Shown piece by piece: positions 6,872 to 15,172 of a stretch of 64,000 nt of DNA. Positions within the stretch are counted from its first letter, which is position 1, and each line of letters opens with the position of its first letter. The position numbers and the translations under genes are program-made. The stretch spans positions 40,503 through 104,502 of the forward strand of contig CAWCUZ010000012.1 in the NCBI GenBank assembly GCA_963798795.1, read 5' to 3'. The DNA comes from CAWCUZ01 sp963798795 (GTDB lineage: Bacteria; Acidobacteriota; Vicinamibacteria; Vicinamibacterales; SCN-69-37). The notes under the pieces are model-generated. The model did not search any database, had not been told where the DNA came from, and saw only the letters and a program-made list of their open reading frames with translations.

Positions 6872-8454
6872 TGGCGCGCTACGAAGCCGACGTCGTCGTC
6901 ATCGGGGGCGGGATCACGGCGGCGATGGTCGCCGAGAAGCTGTCGGAGCTCAAGCCCGGCGCGAAGATCATCGTCGTCGAAGCGGGCAAGCGGCTGTTCG
7001 ACTTCGAGAACCGCTTCGAGTACCGCGAGCGCAACCTGGAGTACGGCGAGAACATGTGGCCGGGCGACAACATCGCCGACCAGGGCGGACGCGGCATCAT
7101 CTCGCGCACGATGGCGGTGGGCGGATCGGCGCTGCACTTCGGCGGCGTGTGCAATCGATTCTCTGAAGAAGACCTGCGGCTGAAGTCGATGTACGGGCTC
7201 GCCGTCGACTGGCCGATCGAGTGGGCGGATCTCGAGAAGTGGTACTGCGAGGCCGAGCGCCGCATCGGCGTCTCGGGTGAACCGGGACCGCTGCCACAGG
7301 ACCGGCGGTCGGAACCGTACCCGATGCCGCCGATGACGATGACCTACAACCTGAAGCAGCTCAGGACGTGGGCCGAGCAGAGCGGCATCCCGTTCTGGAC
7401 GACGCCGCAGTGCAAGAACACGGTGCAGGGCTATGGCGGCCGCGGCATCTGCCGACGCTGCAACACGTGCGAAGTCTGTCCGACGGGCGCACGCTACTCG
7501 CCCGACTGGACGTTCAAGCAACTGCTCGAGGCGAAGAAGATCGAGCTGCACGACCAGACGCTCGTCCGCCAGCTCGTCATGGACGACGCGAGCACGCGCA
7601 TCGTGGCGGCGACCGGCGCGCGCGAAGACGGCGCGGACGACAACGTCGAGTACCGCGCGAAGGCGTTCGTCGTGGCCTCCGGCTACTGCTGGAGCGCGCA
7701 CCTGCTGCTGCTCTCGGCGAACCCGCGCTTTCCGAACGGCCTGGCGAACTCGTCGGATCATGTCGGCCGCTACATGACCGGGCATCTGGCGTATCAGACG
7801 AACATCGACCTGGACCTGACGATCTATCCCGGCATGAACGAGCAGCACAGCCTGATCTCGCGGCAGTTCTTCCGTTGCCGCGCCGATCAGCCGTACGTCC
7901 GCCACGACCTGCGCGTGTGGGAGAGCGCGGCCGGCCGCGCGCCGCAGCTCCGCGACGACAACGGCGGCGTTCTGCTCGGCGATGCGCTCCTGACCGACTG
8001 GCGCACGCGGCTCACGCGCGGGTCGGCGCGCGTGCGCGGCTACTACACCGTCGAGCCGGACAAGGACAGCCGTCTGACGCTCGACGCGGCCGGCAAGAAC
8101 CGGTGGGGCGATCCCCTGCCGTTGATCCAGCACAAGATCGATGCGGCCAGCGAGGGCCGCGCCGCCGCCACGCGACAGCATTTCGAGGAGCTGTTCACGA
8201 CACTCGCGAAGGCCAATGACGGTCGGGCGGGGCGCGTCAGCGGTCTCAACTACCAGGACCATCCCGCGGGCGGGTGCCGCATGGGCGCGGACCCGGCCAC
8301 GAGCGTGGTCGACAACCACGGCCGCACGCACGACCACGAGAACCTGTTCGTCGTCGGGTCGCCCACGCTGCCGACGGGCGGCTGCACGAACGGCACGCTC
8401 ACGTTCGTGGCGGTGGCGCTGCGGGCGACGCCGGAGATCGCGAAGACGATGTGA
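6868..8454 (+). CDS. GMC-family FAD oxidoreductase (dehydrogenase large subunit)
   Basis: 528 residues starting MMARYEAD at 6868, inside the stop of the preceding gene. The FAD dinucleotide-binding motif (VVIGGGITAAMVAEKL) is at the N-terminus. A Cys cluster CRRCNTCEVCPTGARY lies near residue 195, and the C-terminal catalytic region has HPAGGCRMG and TNGTLTFVAVALR. This is the pattern of gluconate- and glucoside-3-dehydrogenase-like enzymes that oxidise sugars or polyols and pass electrons to a cytochrome c. With the small subunit and the divergent cytochrome it makes a plausible three-part periplasmic dehydrogenase. The substrate is unknown. Confidence 0.9.
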   Translation: MMARYEADVVVIGGGITAAMVAEKLSELKPGAKIIVVEAGKRLFDFENRFEYRERNLEYGENMWPGDNIADQGGRGIISRTMAVGGSALHFGGVCNRFSEEDLRLKSMYGLAVDWPIEWADLEKWYCEAERRIGVSGEPGPLPQDRRSEPYPMPPMTMTYNLKQLRTWAEQSGIPFWTTPQCKNTVQGYGGRGICRRCNTCEVCPTGARYSPDWTFKQLLEAKKIELHDQTLVRQLVMDDASTRIVAATGAREDGADDNVEYRAKAFVVASGYCWSAHLLLLSANPRFPNGLANSSDHVGRYMTGHLAYQTNIDLDLTIYPGMNEQHSLISRQFFRCRADQPYVRHDLRVWESAAGRAPQLRDDNGGVLLGDALLTDWRTRLTRGSARVRGYYTVEPDKDSRLTLDAAGKNRWGDPLPLIQHKIDAASEGRAAATRQHFEELFTTLAKANDGRAGRVSGLNYQDHPAGGCRMGADPATSVVDNHGRTHDHENLFVVGSPTLPTGGCTNGTLTFVAVALRATPEIAKTM

Positions 8455-8506
8455 GACGCTCGAAAACACAATGGAGGCCCCGGCGCTCCACAGAGTTCCA
8501 TAGACC

Positions 8507-11302
8507 ATGCGCATCGCGCGAAGCAGTCTTCTTCTTGCTGCGGTGCTCGCCGCGGCCACGCTCCTCGCCCAGGAGCACGAGGGCGGCCGGTACTCGCCGC
8601 TCGGGTTCTTCGATCTGCTCGCCTACGAACAGGCGTATCCCGGCACGGTCGGCAGTCCGCTGGTGCGCGAGGCGGCGTCGCAGACCTACTGGGCGTACCA
8701 GCGGGTTGCTTACGATGCGCAGGGCCAGCCGCGCGGCAACGTGTGGACGAGTCTGGGCCCGGAGACGAACCTCGTCGATCCGAGCGGCGCGACCACGGAG
8801 TCGGTGTCCGGGCGCGTGTCGGCGCTGGCGATTTCGCCGACGTGCAGCCGGACGGGCCCGTGCCGGCTGTGGGTCGGCACGGCCGGCGGCGGCGTGTGGC
8901 GCAGCGACGCCGCGATGAACACGGAGGACGCCGGCTGGCGCTGGGTCGGCCACGGCCTCGGTACGAACAACATCGGCAGCCTGGCGATCGACCCGAACGA
9001 TCGCACCGGCAACACCATCCTGGTCGGCACTGGCGAGACGAACCAGCCGAACAACTCGGGCGCGGGGACCGGCGTCTATCGCTCGGCGGACGGCGGCGAT
9101 CACTGGACGCGCATTCCGACGATGATCGTGGACCCGACGATTTCGCCGGTGCCGATCGACTTCACGTTCACGCGGGGTATCAGCACGGTGATCGTCGAGC
9201 CCGGGCATCCGCAGACGATCTACGTGGCCACGGCCAGCGCCATGCTCGGGATGACGGCGGTACGCGGCGGCCAGACGCAGACCACCGGGTTCTTGCAGCC
9301 GCGCGTCGGCCTCTACAAGACCGAGAACACCGGCCAGACGTGGACGCTCGCCTGGGTGCCGCCGCTCGACCCGGTGATTCCGCCGAATCCGAATATCGGC
9401 GCGGGCGTGGGCGACACGATGTTCGGTGTGCGGCTGGTGAAGCTCGACCCGCGCGATCCGTCGATCGTGTATGCGTCGGCGTGGAACAACGCGATTCATC
9501 GGTCGGCGCCATCGCTCGAGGGCGGCGATGCGGCGTTCAAGCCGGTGTTCGCGATCGTCGGATTCCAGCGATTCCGCGATCTCGCGATGTTCGACCTCAC
9601 GGTCAAGAACGGCCACACGCGGATGTACGTCTACAACGGCACGGACGCGCTGGCGTCGCAGGGGCTTTACCGGCTCGACAACGCGGACGTGCGGGCGTCG
9701 AGCCTGGTGACCGGCACGGGCGCGGCGCTGTCGAACGCGTCCGCATGGCAGAGGCTCTCGTCCGACCAGCCGGCGGACCCCGGCTACGTCAGCCGCCAGA
9801 TCTGCGGATCGCAGTGTTTCTACGATCTCGTGGTGGCGGTGCCCGAGGGACAGCCGGACACGGTGGTGATCGGCGGCGTGCAGCAGCCGAACTACGGCGA
9901 GCCGACGATTCGGTCCGCCGACGCCGGCCGGCGGTTCGCGGTGTTCGGCAGCGACGCGGCCAGTCCGACCAACTACAGCCACGTGGACGTGCGGGCGGTC
10001 GTCTTTCATCCGCGCGATCCGCGCATTGCGTTCGTCGGATCGGACGGCGGCGTCGTGCGCAACGACGGCACGTTCCAGAACCTGACGGGCGCGTGCTCGA
10101 ATCCTGCCAACCTGTCGCTGCCGCAGTGCGGCACGATGCTCGCCGCGGTGCCGTCCCGGCTGTATTTCCTCAACAAGGGGCTGCAGACGCTGCAGTTCTA
10201 CAACGTCTCGATCGATCCGCACGACCCGCTGCGGCGGCTCATCGGCGGGCTGCAGGACAACAGCACCATCTGGCAGGACGGGACCGGCGACGGCCGGGTC
10301 TGGAAGACGCTGTTTCCGTACGGCGACGGCACGGCCGCCAGCGGCTTCCATCCGGCGCGGTCCGACGTGCTCTTCGCGAGTTTTCAGAGCAACCGGTATT
10401 TCACGAATTTCCGGAACGGCGACCTGGCGTTCTGGGTGCGCACCGACGATCCGATCCGGGCGAGCGCCGAGCGCGAGAGCATCACGCAGTCGACCGGACG
10501 TCAGTTCATCACGTTCGACGCGGCTCGACCGGACACGCAGTTCACCGGGTTCCAGCACGTCTGGCGCACCCAGAACAACGGCGGCAGCCAGGCGTTCCTC
10601 GAGGCGAACTGCCGGTTTCCGGGCGGCTCGTCGAGCGCGGTCTGCGGCGACTGGGTGCCGCTGGGTGCCGGGTATCCCTTCCTGCGCGGCAGCACGCCGG
10701 ATTCATCGAGCCGGAAGCCCGGCGACCTGACCGGCGACTACTACGGATCGGATCGTGTGGGCGGCCTGATCGTGGCCGCCGGGCGCACGCCGGCCGACGG
10801 CGGCACGCTTTGGGCGGCGACGAACTTCGGGCGCCTGTTCGTGTCGAAGAACGCGGACGCGCCCGGCGCGGACGTGCAATTCGTACGCATCGACGGCGGC
10901 GTGATGCCGAACCGCTTCGTCACGCGCATCTTTGCCGATCCGCGCGACCCGAACGTGGCGCTGATCTCGTACTCCGGCTTCAACGCGCTGACGCCTTCGT
11001 CGCCGGGCCACGTGTTCCGCGCCGTCTACGACCCGTCCGCCGAGCGCGCTGCGTTCACGTCGCTCGATTTCGATCTCGGCGACCTGCCCATCAACACCAT
11101 CGCGTACGACGATGTGCGCGGCGACGTGTACGCGGCCACCGACTTCGGTCCGCTCGTCCTCCGCCAGGGCACGACCGAATGGGCGGCCGCCGGCATCGGC
11201 TTCCCCGAGGCCCTGATGGTGGATCTCGAAATCGTCCCGGCGCGCCGCCTCCTCGTCGCCGCCACGCACGGGCTCGGGATCTTCTATCTGGACCTGCCCT
11301 AG
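8507..11302 (+). CDS. Large secreted BNR/sortilin-type beta-propeller protein
   Basis: 931 residues with a signal peptide (about residues 1-21, ending LLAQ). The body is made of repeated propeller blades with BNR-type signatures, for example GVWRSDAAMN, GVYRSADGGDHWTRI, GLYKTENTGQTWT and LFVSKNADAPG, interleaved with VYASAWNN- and ILVGTG-type strands. Proteins of this family are exported, and some are annotated as glycosyl hydrolases, but no catalytic residues can be assigned, so an enzymatic role is not claimed. It lies 52 bp after the GMC gene on the same strand. A second protein of the same type is at 32759. Confidence 0.8.
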   Translation: MRIARSSLLLAAVLAAATLLAQEHEGGRYSPLGFFDLLAYEQAYPGTVGSPLVREAASQTYWAYQRVAYDAQGQPRGNVWTSLGPETNLVDPSGATTESVSGRVSALAISPTCSRTGPCRLWVGTAGGGVWRSDAAMNTEDAGWRWVGHGLGTNNIGSLAIDPNDRTGNTILVGTGETNQPNNSGAGTGVYRSADGGDHWTRIPTMIVDPTISPVPIDFTFTRGISTVIVEPGHPQTIYVATASAMLGMTAVRGGQTQTTGFLQPRVGLYKTENTGQTWTLAWVPPLDPVIPPNPNIGAGVGDTMFGVRLVKLDPRDPSIVYASAWNNAIHRSAPSLEGGDAAFKPVFAIVGFQRFRDLAMFDLTVKNGHTRMYVYNGTDALASQGLYRLDNADVRASSLVTGTGAALSNASAWQRLSSDQPADPGYVSRQICGSQCFYDLVVAVPEGQPDTVVIGGVQQPNYGEPTIRSADAGRRFAVFGSDAASPTNYSHVDVRAVVFHPRDPRIAFVGSDGGVVRNDGTFQNLTGACSNPANLSLPQCGTMLAAVPSRLYFLNKGLQTLQFYNVSIDPHDPLRRLIGGLQDNSTIWQDGTGDGRVWKTLFPYGDGTAASGFHPARSDVLFASFQSNRYFTNFRNGDLAFWVRTDDPIRASAERESITQSTGRQFITFDAARPDTQFTGFQHVWRTQNNGGSQAFLEANCRFPGGSSSAVCGDWVPLGAGYPFLRGSTPDSSSRKPGDLTGDYYGSDRVGGLIVAAGRTPADGGTLWAATNFGRLFVSKNADAPGADVQFVRIDGGVMPNRFVTRIFADPRDPNVALISYSGFNALTPSSPGHVFRAVYDPSAERAAFTSLDFDLGDLPINTIAYDDVRGDVYAATDFGPLVLRQGTTEWAAAGIGFPEALMVDLEIVPARRLLVAATHGLGIFYLDLP

Positions 11303-11312
11303 CCTCCCGTAG

Positions 11313-11370
11313 CCGGCGGGCTTCAGCCCGCCGGACGACGCGACCTGCCCGCAGGGCTGAAGCCCTGCGG
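11313..11370. repeat. Two REP-like hairpins in a convergent intergenic region
   Basis: Two 22-bp palindromic hairpins follow the propeller-gene stop: 11313-11334 (arms CCGGCGGGCT / AGCCCGCCGG around TC) and 11349-11370 (arms CCGCAGGGCT / AGCCCTGCGG around GA). Both have the same CTGAAG/CTTCAG core as the hairpin at 5486. They lie between convergent genes and may terminate transcription, though no U-tract follows. Confidence 0.75.
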
Positions 11371-11376
11371 CTACAG

Positions 11377-11568
11377 GACCGTGAAGCCCTGCGGCGACGG
11401 GACCGTGAAGCCCTGCGGCGACGGGACCGTGAAGCCCTGCGGCGACGGGACCGTGAAGCCCTGCGGCGACGGGACCGTGAAGCCCTGCGGCGACGGGACC
11501 GTGAAGCCCTGCGGCGACGGGACCGTGAAGCCCTGCGGCGACGGGACCGTGAAGCCCTGCGGCGACGA
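11377..11568. repeat. 24-bp minisatellite, eight near-identical copies
   Basis: Eight head-to-tail copies of a 24-bp unit (11377-11400 and so on to 11545-11568), identical except for the last base of the final copy. Each unit carries GTGAAGCCCTGCGG, which is the right arm of the hairpin at 11349-11370 (GAAGCCCTGCGG) extended by GACCGT and CGACGG. It therefore looks amplified from that hairpin. The unit length is a multiple of three, so open frames across it (KPCGDGTV or SPQGFTVP repeats) are by-products and not genes. Confidence 0.92.
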
Positions 11569-11579
11569 GGGGCGTGAAC

Positions 11580-12728
11580 CTACAGTCTCACCACGACGCC
11601 GACGCTGACGAACACACGCACCCGCCACCCGTCGCCCTTGCGGACGATGAAGCTGTCGAGCGGCGGAGCGCCGAGGGTGGAACGACGGCCGGTGACGGCC
11701 GGGTCGTTGCTGAACTGGATGTTCGGATACGTCAGCGACTCGATCGACCCGGCGGGCGAGCCGGCGGTCACCGACGGCGTTGCGTCGACCAGGACGCGCG
11801 TCGTGTCGCGGCCGACGAGGGCTCGGGCGTCGAGGTGCAGCGCCCAGCGGGGCGAGAGGTCGCGGCGCAGACCTCCGCCCGCCACGCCGACGAGCGCGGG
11901 ACCCTGATCGAAACGGATCACGAGACGATCGCTTTCGTCGATCGGTGGGCCGCCGGTCGGCGCGCCCGCGACCGCGATGCGGGTCTGGTACCGCCCGGCG
12001 AGGGTGGCCGACGGCAGCGACCCAGCGCGCGTCAGCACGCCGCCGCCGAGCGTGATGTACGGCACGAACGCCCCGCGCGGGGCAAAACCGATATTCAGCG
12101 CGCCCGTGAGCGCGATCTCGCGGCTCGCCCCGGCGTCGACCGAAGCCGTGGCATCCACGGCCGTTGCGTCGAACGGCCCCGACGCGAACAGTTCGCCGAA
12201 CGCCGCCTCGAAGCTGGCACGGCTCGCGTCGACGGCCGCGCGAAAGTCGCCGGTCAGGTCGGGAGAATCGCCGGAGACGTCCATCCCCAGCTCCAACGAC
12301 GCCCGTGGCGTCAGGCCGCGCCGGACGCGCACGCCGAAGGCGACGCCCGCGCCCCGTTGGAGCGCTCGTGCCGCAAGGGCATCGTCCAGTGATGCGATCC
12401 GGTCGGGCAGGTTGAGTTCGGCCGCCGCGTCGTTGAACAGCGCCGCGCCGTCGCCGAAGAACCACGACGGCACGGCGCGGCTGGGAAAGATCGGGCTCGA
12501 GGTGGTGATGGCCGCGCCGGCCGGGGGCAGGCTCACCGACCCGCCGCCCGGCGTCCTGCCTGCCGCCAGGCCTCCGGTGAACTCGATCTCCCAGCCGGTC
12601 GCCGCGGCCGGCGGCGACGCCGCCGAAGCTGACGCAGTCTGTGCGTGCGCCGGTTCCGCAGCCAGCAGCGCGACCGCCCAGGCGGCAGCCGTCAACGGGG
12701 CGACGTGGCGCATCGTGAACCTCGACAT
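11580..12728 (-). CDS. Predicted outer-membrane beta-barrel protein, unknown function
   Basis: 382 residues with a signal peptide ending AHAQ (about residue 30). The mature part has alternating hydrophobic strands such as GVAFGVRVRRGLTPRASLELGMDV, ALNIGFAPRGAFVPYITLGGG, GPALVGVAGGGLRRDLSPRW and a C-terminal VRVFVSVGVVVRL, the look of a porin-like barrel, although it does not end in Phe. It starts at the ATG at 12728; an inner Met (MRHVAPLT) at 12713 is possible, with AGGAG upstream of the outer one. It follows the ABC-2 exporter genes on the same strand after 19 bp, so it may belong with that exporter. Confidence 0.6.
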   Translation of the reverse strand: MSRFTMRHVAPLTAAAWAVALLAAEPAHAQTASASAASPPAAATGWEIEFTGGLAAGRTPGGGSVSLPPAGAAITTSSPIFPSRAVPSWFFGDGAALFNDAAAELNLPDRIASLDDALAARALQRGAGVAFGVRVRRGLTPRASLELGMDVSGDSPDLTGDFRAAVDASRASFEAAFGELFASGPFDATAVDATASVDAGASREIALTGALNIGFAPRGAFVPYITLGGGVLTRAGSLPSATLAGRYQTRIAVAGAPTGGPPIDESDRLVIRFDQGPALVGVAGGGLRRDLSPRWALHLDARALVGRDTTRVLVDATPSVTAGSPAGSIESLTYPNIQFSNDPAVTGRRSTLGAPPLDSFIVRKGDGWRVRVFVSVGVVVRL

Positions 12729-12747
12729 GGGCAGCCGCTCCTGTCCG

Positions 12748-14370
12748 TCAGCCGGCGAACTCGATGCGCTCCGTCTGCCGCCCGACCCTTGCGCGCGTCA
12801 TGCGATCGAGCACGACGCTCGCCGCCACGAGCGCGGCGACGATCACACCCAGCGTGACTGGCTGCCGGCCGGCCAGATCGAGGAAGAACCCCATGAATCC
12901 GATCGCGAGCCCGAGGATGACGATCAGCGCGAACGTGGAACTCGACGCGCGCGTCTTGACGGTCGGCTGCGAGAACGGCAGCTCCGGATTCAGGAATGTG
13001 ACGAACAGCAGGACGAAATGGCTCAGCAGGCCGGTGAAGAGCACGAACACGAGGGTCGGCCAGACGTTCCCGGTCAGCCAAGCGAGCGCAACGGTGACGA
13101 TGGTCAGGTAGGGCACCAGAAAGAACACGACGAGCACGTTCTTCGCCGACCGCACGAGCGCCATCCGATCGACCGGGCTCGCGAAGAACACCCAGGACGC
13201 GCGGAAGGCGTCGCTCCGCGCGAGCGTCGTCTTCAACATCGTCGGAAACAGCAGAATCGCGAGGGCGACCATGGCCAGGCTGCCGCCGGTCGACCGGCTG
13301 GCCGCGGCGTTGGCCGCGTGCCGGTCGGTCAGCCCCATCACCATGTAGATCACCGTCATGGGGATGATGGCGAGCACGCTGAGCCGGAACCGGGTGTCGT
13401 TGCGGAACTGGGCCCGGATCAACAGCGCGATCGCACGCGCTTCGCCGGCGCGGAACAGCCGGCCGGGGCGCAGCGTCGCGGTCGAGGCCGACCGGGGGGC
13501 CGAGGCACTCGAGATGGCGCCAAGCCGTTCGGCATAGCCGAGCGACAATCGACCCAGGGCGAGCCACGCGAGTCCCGCCAGGAGGAGCACGGACGCGACC
13601 GCGGCACCCGCCTCGAGCCCGGTCGCTCGTCCCGCCGCCAGGTCGACGTACGCGGCGAACCACGTGGCCGGGTAGGCGAGGATCGGGCCCGTCCTGTCGA
13701 TCGAGGCGTTCGCCAGGAGCGACCGCGAAAACACGCGCGTGAAGAAGAAGTAGCCGCCGTAGACGACGAAGCTCAGGATGAACTGCAGGTACGACAGCAC
13801 CGTGCGCAGCCGTCCCGGTCCAACCACGCGCAGCAGCCACGCGTAGGCACTCACGAGGGCCAGCGTCGTGGCCATCGCGCACAGGGAGACGGCGAGCAGG
13901 GCCGCGGCGCCAACCGCGGCGCCGTGGCGGACGAAGAACGCCGCGATCGGGATCCAGCCGAACGCGGCCGTGACCGCCAGGATGTAGACGAACACGTTCG
14001 TCAGTTTGGCGGCGAAGTAGGTGCGCGAGTCGACCGGCCGGCAGCCGAGGATCGCGTAGTCGTCTGGCGAGGTGACCGCCGTGTTGTGGTCGAGCAGCAC
14101 GATCGTGCCGACCATGAACACCACGTAGCTCAGCACGATGACCGCCGCCAGAAACGGGTCGCCGGCCACGCTCACGACGAAGCCCATCCCGACACCGAGC
14201 ATCGTGTAGAACACGACCTGGCCGATGAGCGCGCCCGCGCCGCGCATCTGGCGGCTGACGGTCGCCGGCCGCCCGAGGCTGGACGCGCGGAGGTCGACCT
14301 TGAGCGCGGCCACCGTGAGCGCGCGCCACTGCCCGTCGTCGACGCCAAGGGCGCGGAAGAGCGCGTTCAT
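12748..14370 (-). CDS. ABC-2 type exporter permease
   Basis: 540 residues starting MNALFRALGVDDGQ at 14370. About 12 hydrophobic segments are visible, including LIGQVVFYTMLGVGMGFVV, AVIVLSYVVFMVGTIVLL, LSVLAIIPMTVIYMVMGL and SSTFALIVILGLAIGFMGFF. The ATG overlaps the stop of the ATPase gene by four bases (ATGA), so both are made together as one exporter. The long size, with a large cytoplasmic loop near the middle, is that of a two-half permease. The substrate is unknown. Confidence 0.85.
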   Translation of the reverse strand: MNALFRALGVDDGQWRALTVAALKVDLRASSLGRPATVSRQMRGAGALIGQVVFYTMLGVGMGFVVSVAGDPFLAAVIVLSYVVFMVGTIVLLDHNTAVTSPDDYAILGCRPVDSRTYFAAKLTNVFVYILAVTAAFGWIPIAAFFVRHGAAVGAAALLAVSLCAMATTLALVSAYAWLLRVVGPGRLRTVLSYLQFILSFVVYGGYFFFTRVFSRSLLANASIDRTGPILAYPATWFAAYVDLAAGRATGLEAGAAVASVLLLAGLAWLALGRLSLGYAERLGAISSASAPRSASTATLRPGRLFRAGEARAIALLIRAQFRNDTRFRLSVLAIIPMTVIYMVMGLTDRHAANAAASRSTGGSLAMVALAILLFPTMLKTTLARSDAFRASWVFFASPVDRMALVRSAKNVLVVFFLVPYLTIVTVALAWLTGNVWPTLVFVLFTGLLSHFVLLFVTFLNPELPFSQPTVKTRASSSTFALIVILGLAIGFMGFFLDLAGRQPVTLGVIVAALVAASVVLDRMTRARVGRQTERIEFAG

Positions 14371-15134
14371 ACGCGCTCCAGGGCGGCCAGAAAGTCTGAT
14401 GCGGTCTGGCCCACGTCGCGCACGCCGGTCAGCTTGATGAACGCGTCCTCCAGCGTCGTCGTACCGGTCTCGTCGCAGATGCGCGCCGCGGTGCCATCCG
14501 CCACCTGCCGGCCTTTGTCGATGATCACGATGCGCGTGCAGATGCGCTCGACGACCTCGAGCACGTGCGAGCAGAACAGGATCGTCCGGCCCTGGGCGGC
14601 CAGCTTCTTGAGGAGTTCCTTCACGACGGCCGCGGCGTTCGCGTCGAGACCGTCGAGCGGCTCGTCGAGGAACATGACCTCGGGGCGGTGGAGCAGGGCG
14701 GCGGCAATGACGACCTTCTGGCGCATGCCCTTCGAGAACTCGGTGATTCGCTGATTGCTGACACCAGCGAGCCCGAACAGATCCAGCAGCTCGGCGCGCC
14801 GCGTGGCCGAGGCCTTCCGATCGAGGTGGTGAAGACAGCCGACGAATTCCAGATACTCGGCAGCCGTCAGCGCGTCGTACAGGACCGGTGTCTCCGGGAC
14901 GTAGCCGATGCGCGCCTTGACCTCGAGCGGCTGGCTCACGACGTCGTATCCGGCGACCAGCGCGCGGCCTGACCCCGGGCGGATCAACCCGGTCAGGATC
15001 TTGACGGTCGTCGACTTGCCGGCGCCGTTGGGGCCGAGAAAGCCGAGGATCTCGCCCGGTTCCACGCGCAGGTTCAGATCGAGCAGCGCGACGGTGCTGC
15101 CGTAACTGCGGGAGAGCTGTTCGGTGACAATCAT
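14367..15134 (-). CDS. ABC transporter ATP-binding protein
   Basis: 255 residues. Walker A GPNGAGKSTT is near residue 36, the signature FSKGMRQK near 133 and Walker B VMFLDEPLDGLD near 153. It drives the permease encoded immediately downstream with a four-base overlap. The gene starts 38 bp from the divergent zinc-ribbon kinase at 15173, so the two probably share a regulatory region. Confidence 0.9.
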   Translation of the reverse strand: MIVTEQLSRSYGSTVALLDLNLRVEPGEILGFLGPNGAGKSTTVKILTGLIRPGSGRALVAGYDVVSQPLEVKARIGYVPETPVLYDALTAAEYLEFVGCLHHLDRKASATRRAELLDLFGLAGVSNQRITEFSKGMRQKVVIAAALLHRPEVMFLDEPLDGLDANAAAVVKELLKKLAAQGRTILFCSHVLEVVERICTRIVIIDKGRQVADGTAARICDETGTTTLEDAFIKLTGVRDVGQTASDFLAALERV

Positions 15135-15172
15135 CGTCCGTGGAATGGCTTAGTCTTCCATAGAACCGGCTC

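Noticed and set aside
6757..8559. Very long antisense open frames, for example opposite the GMC oxidoreductase and opposite the protease
   Set aside because: High GC makes stop codons rare on the opposite strand. The products are Arg/Ala/Pro-rich without domain features, while the sense frames encode clear proteins.
11377..11568. Tandem array as a CRISPR
   Set aside because: The copies are directly adjacent with no spacers, and no cas genes are present.
11371..11608. Long open frames made of KPCGDGTV or SPQGFTVP repeats
   Set aside because: They are translations of the 24-bp DNA minisatellite. The unit is a multiple of three, so all frames stay open on both strands; there is no start signal and the flanks are intergenic.
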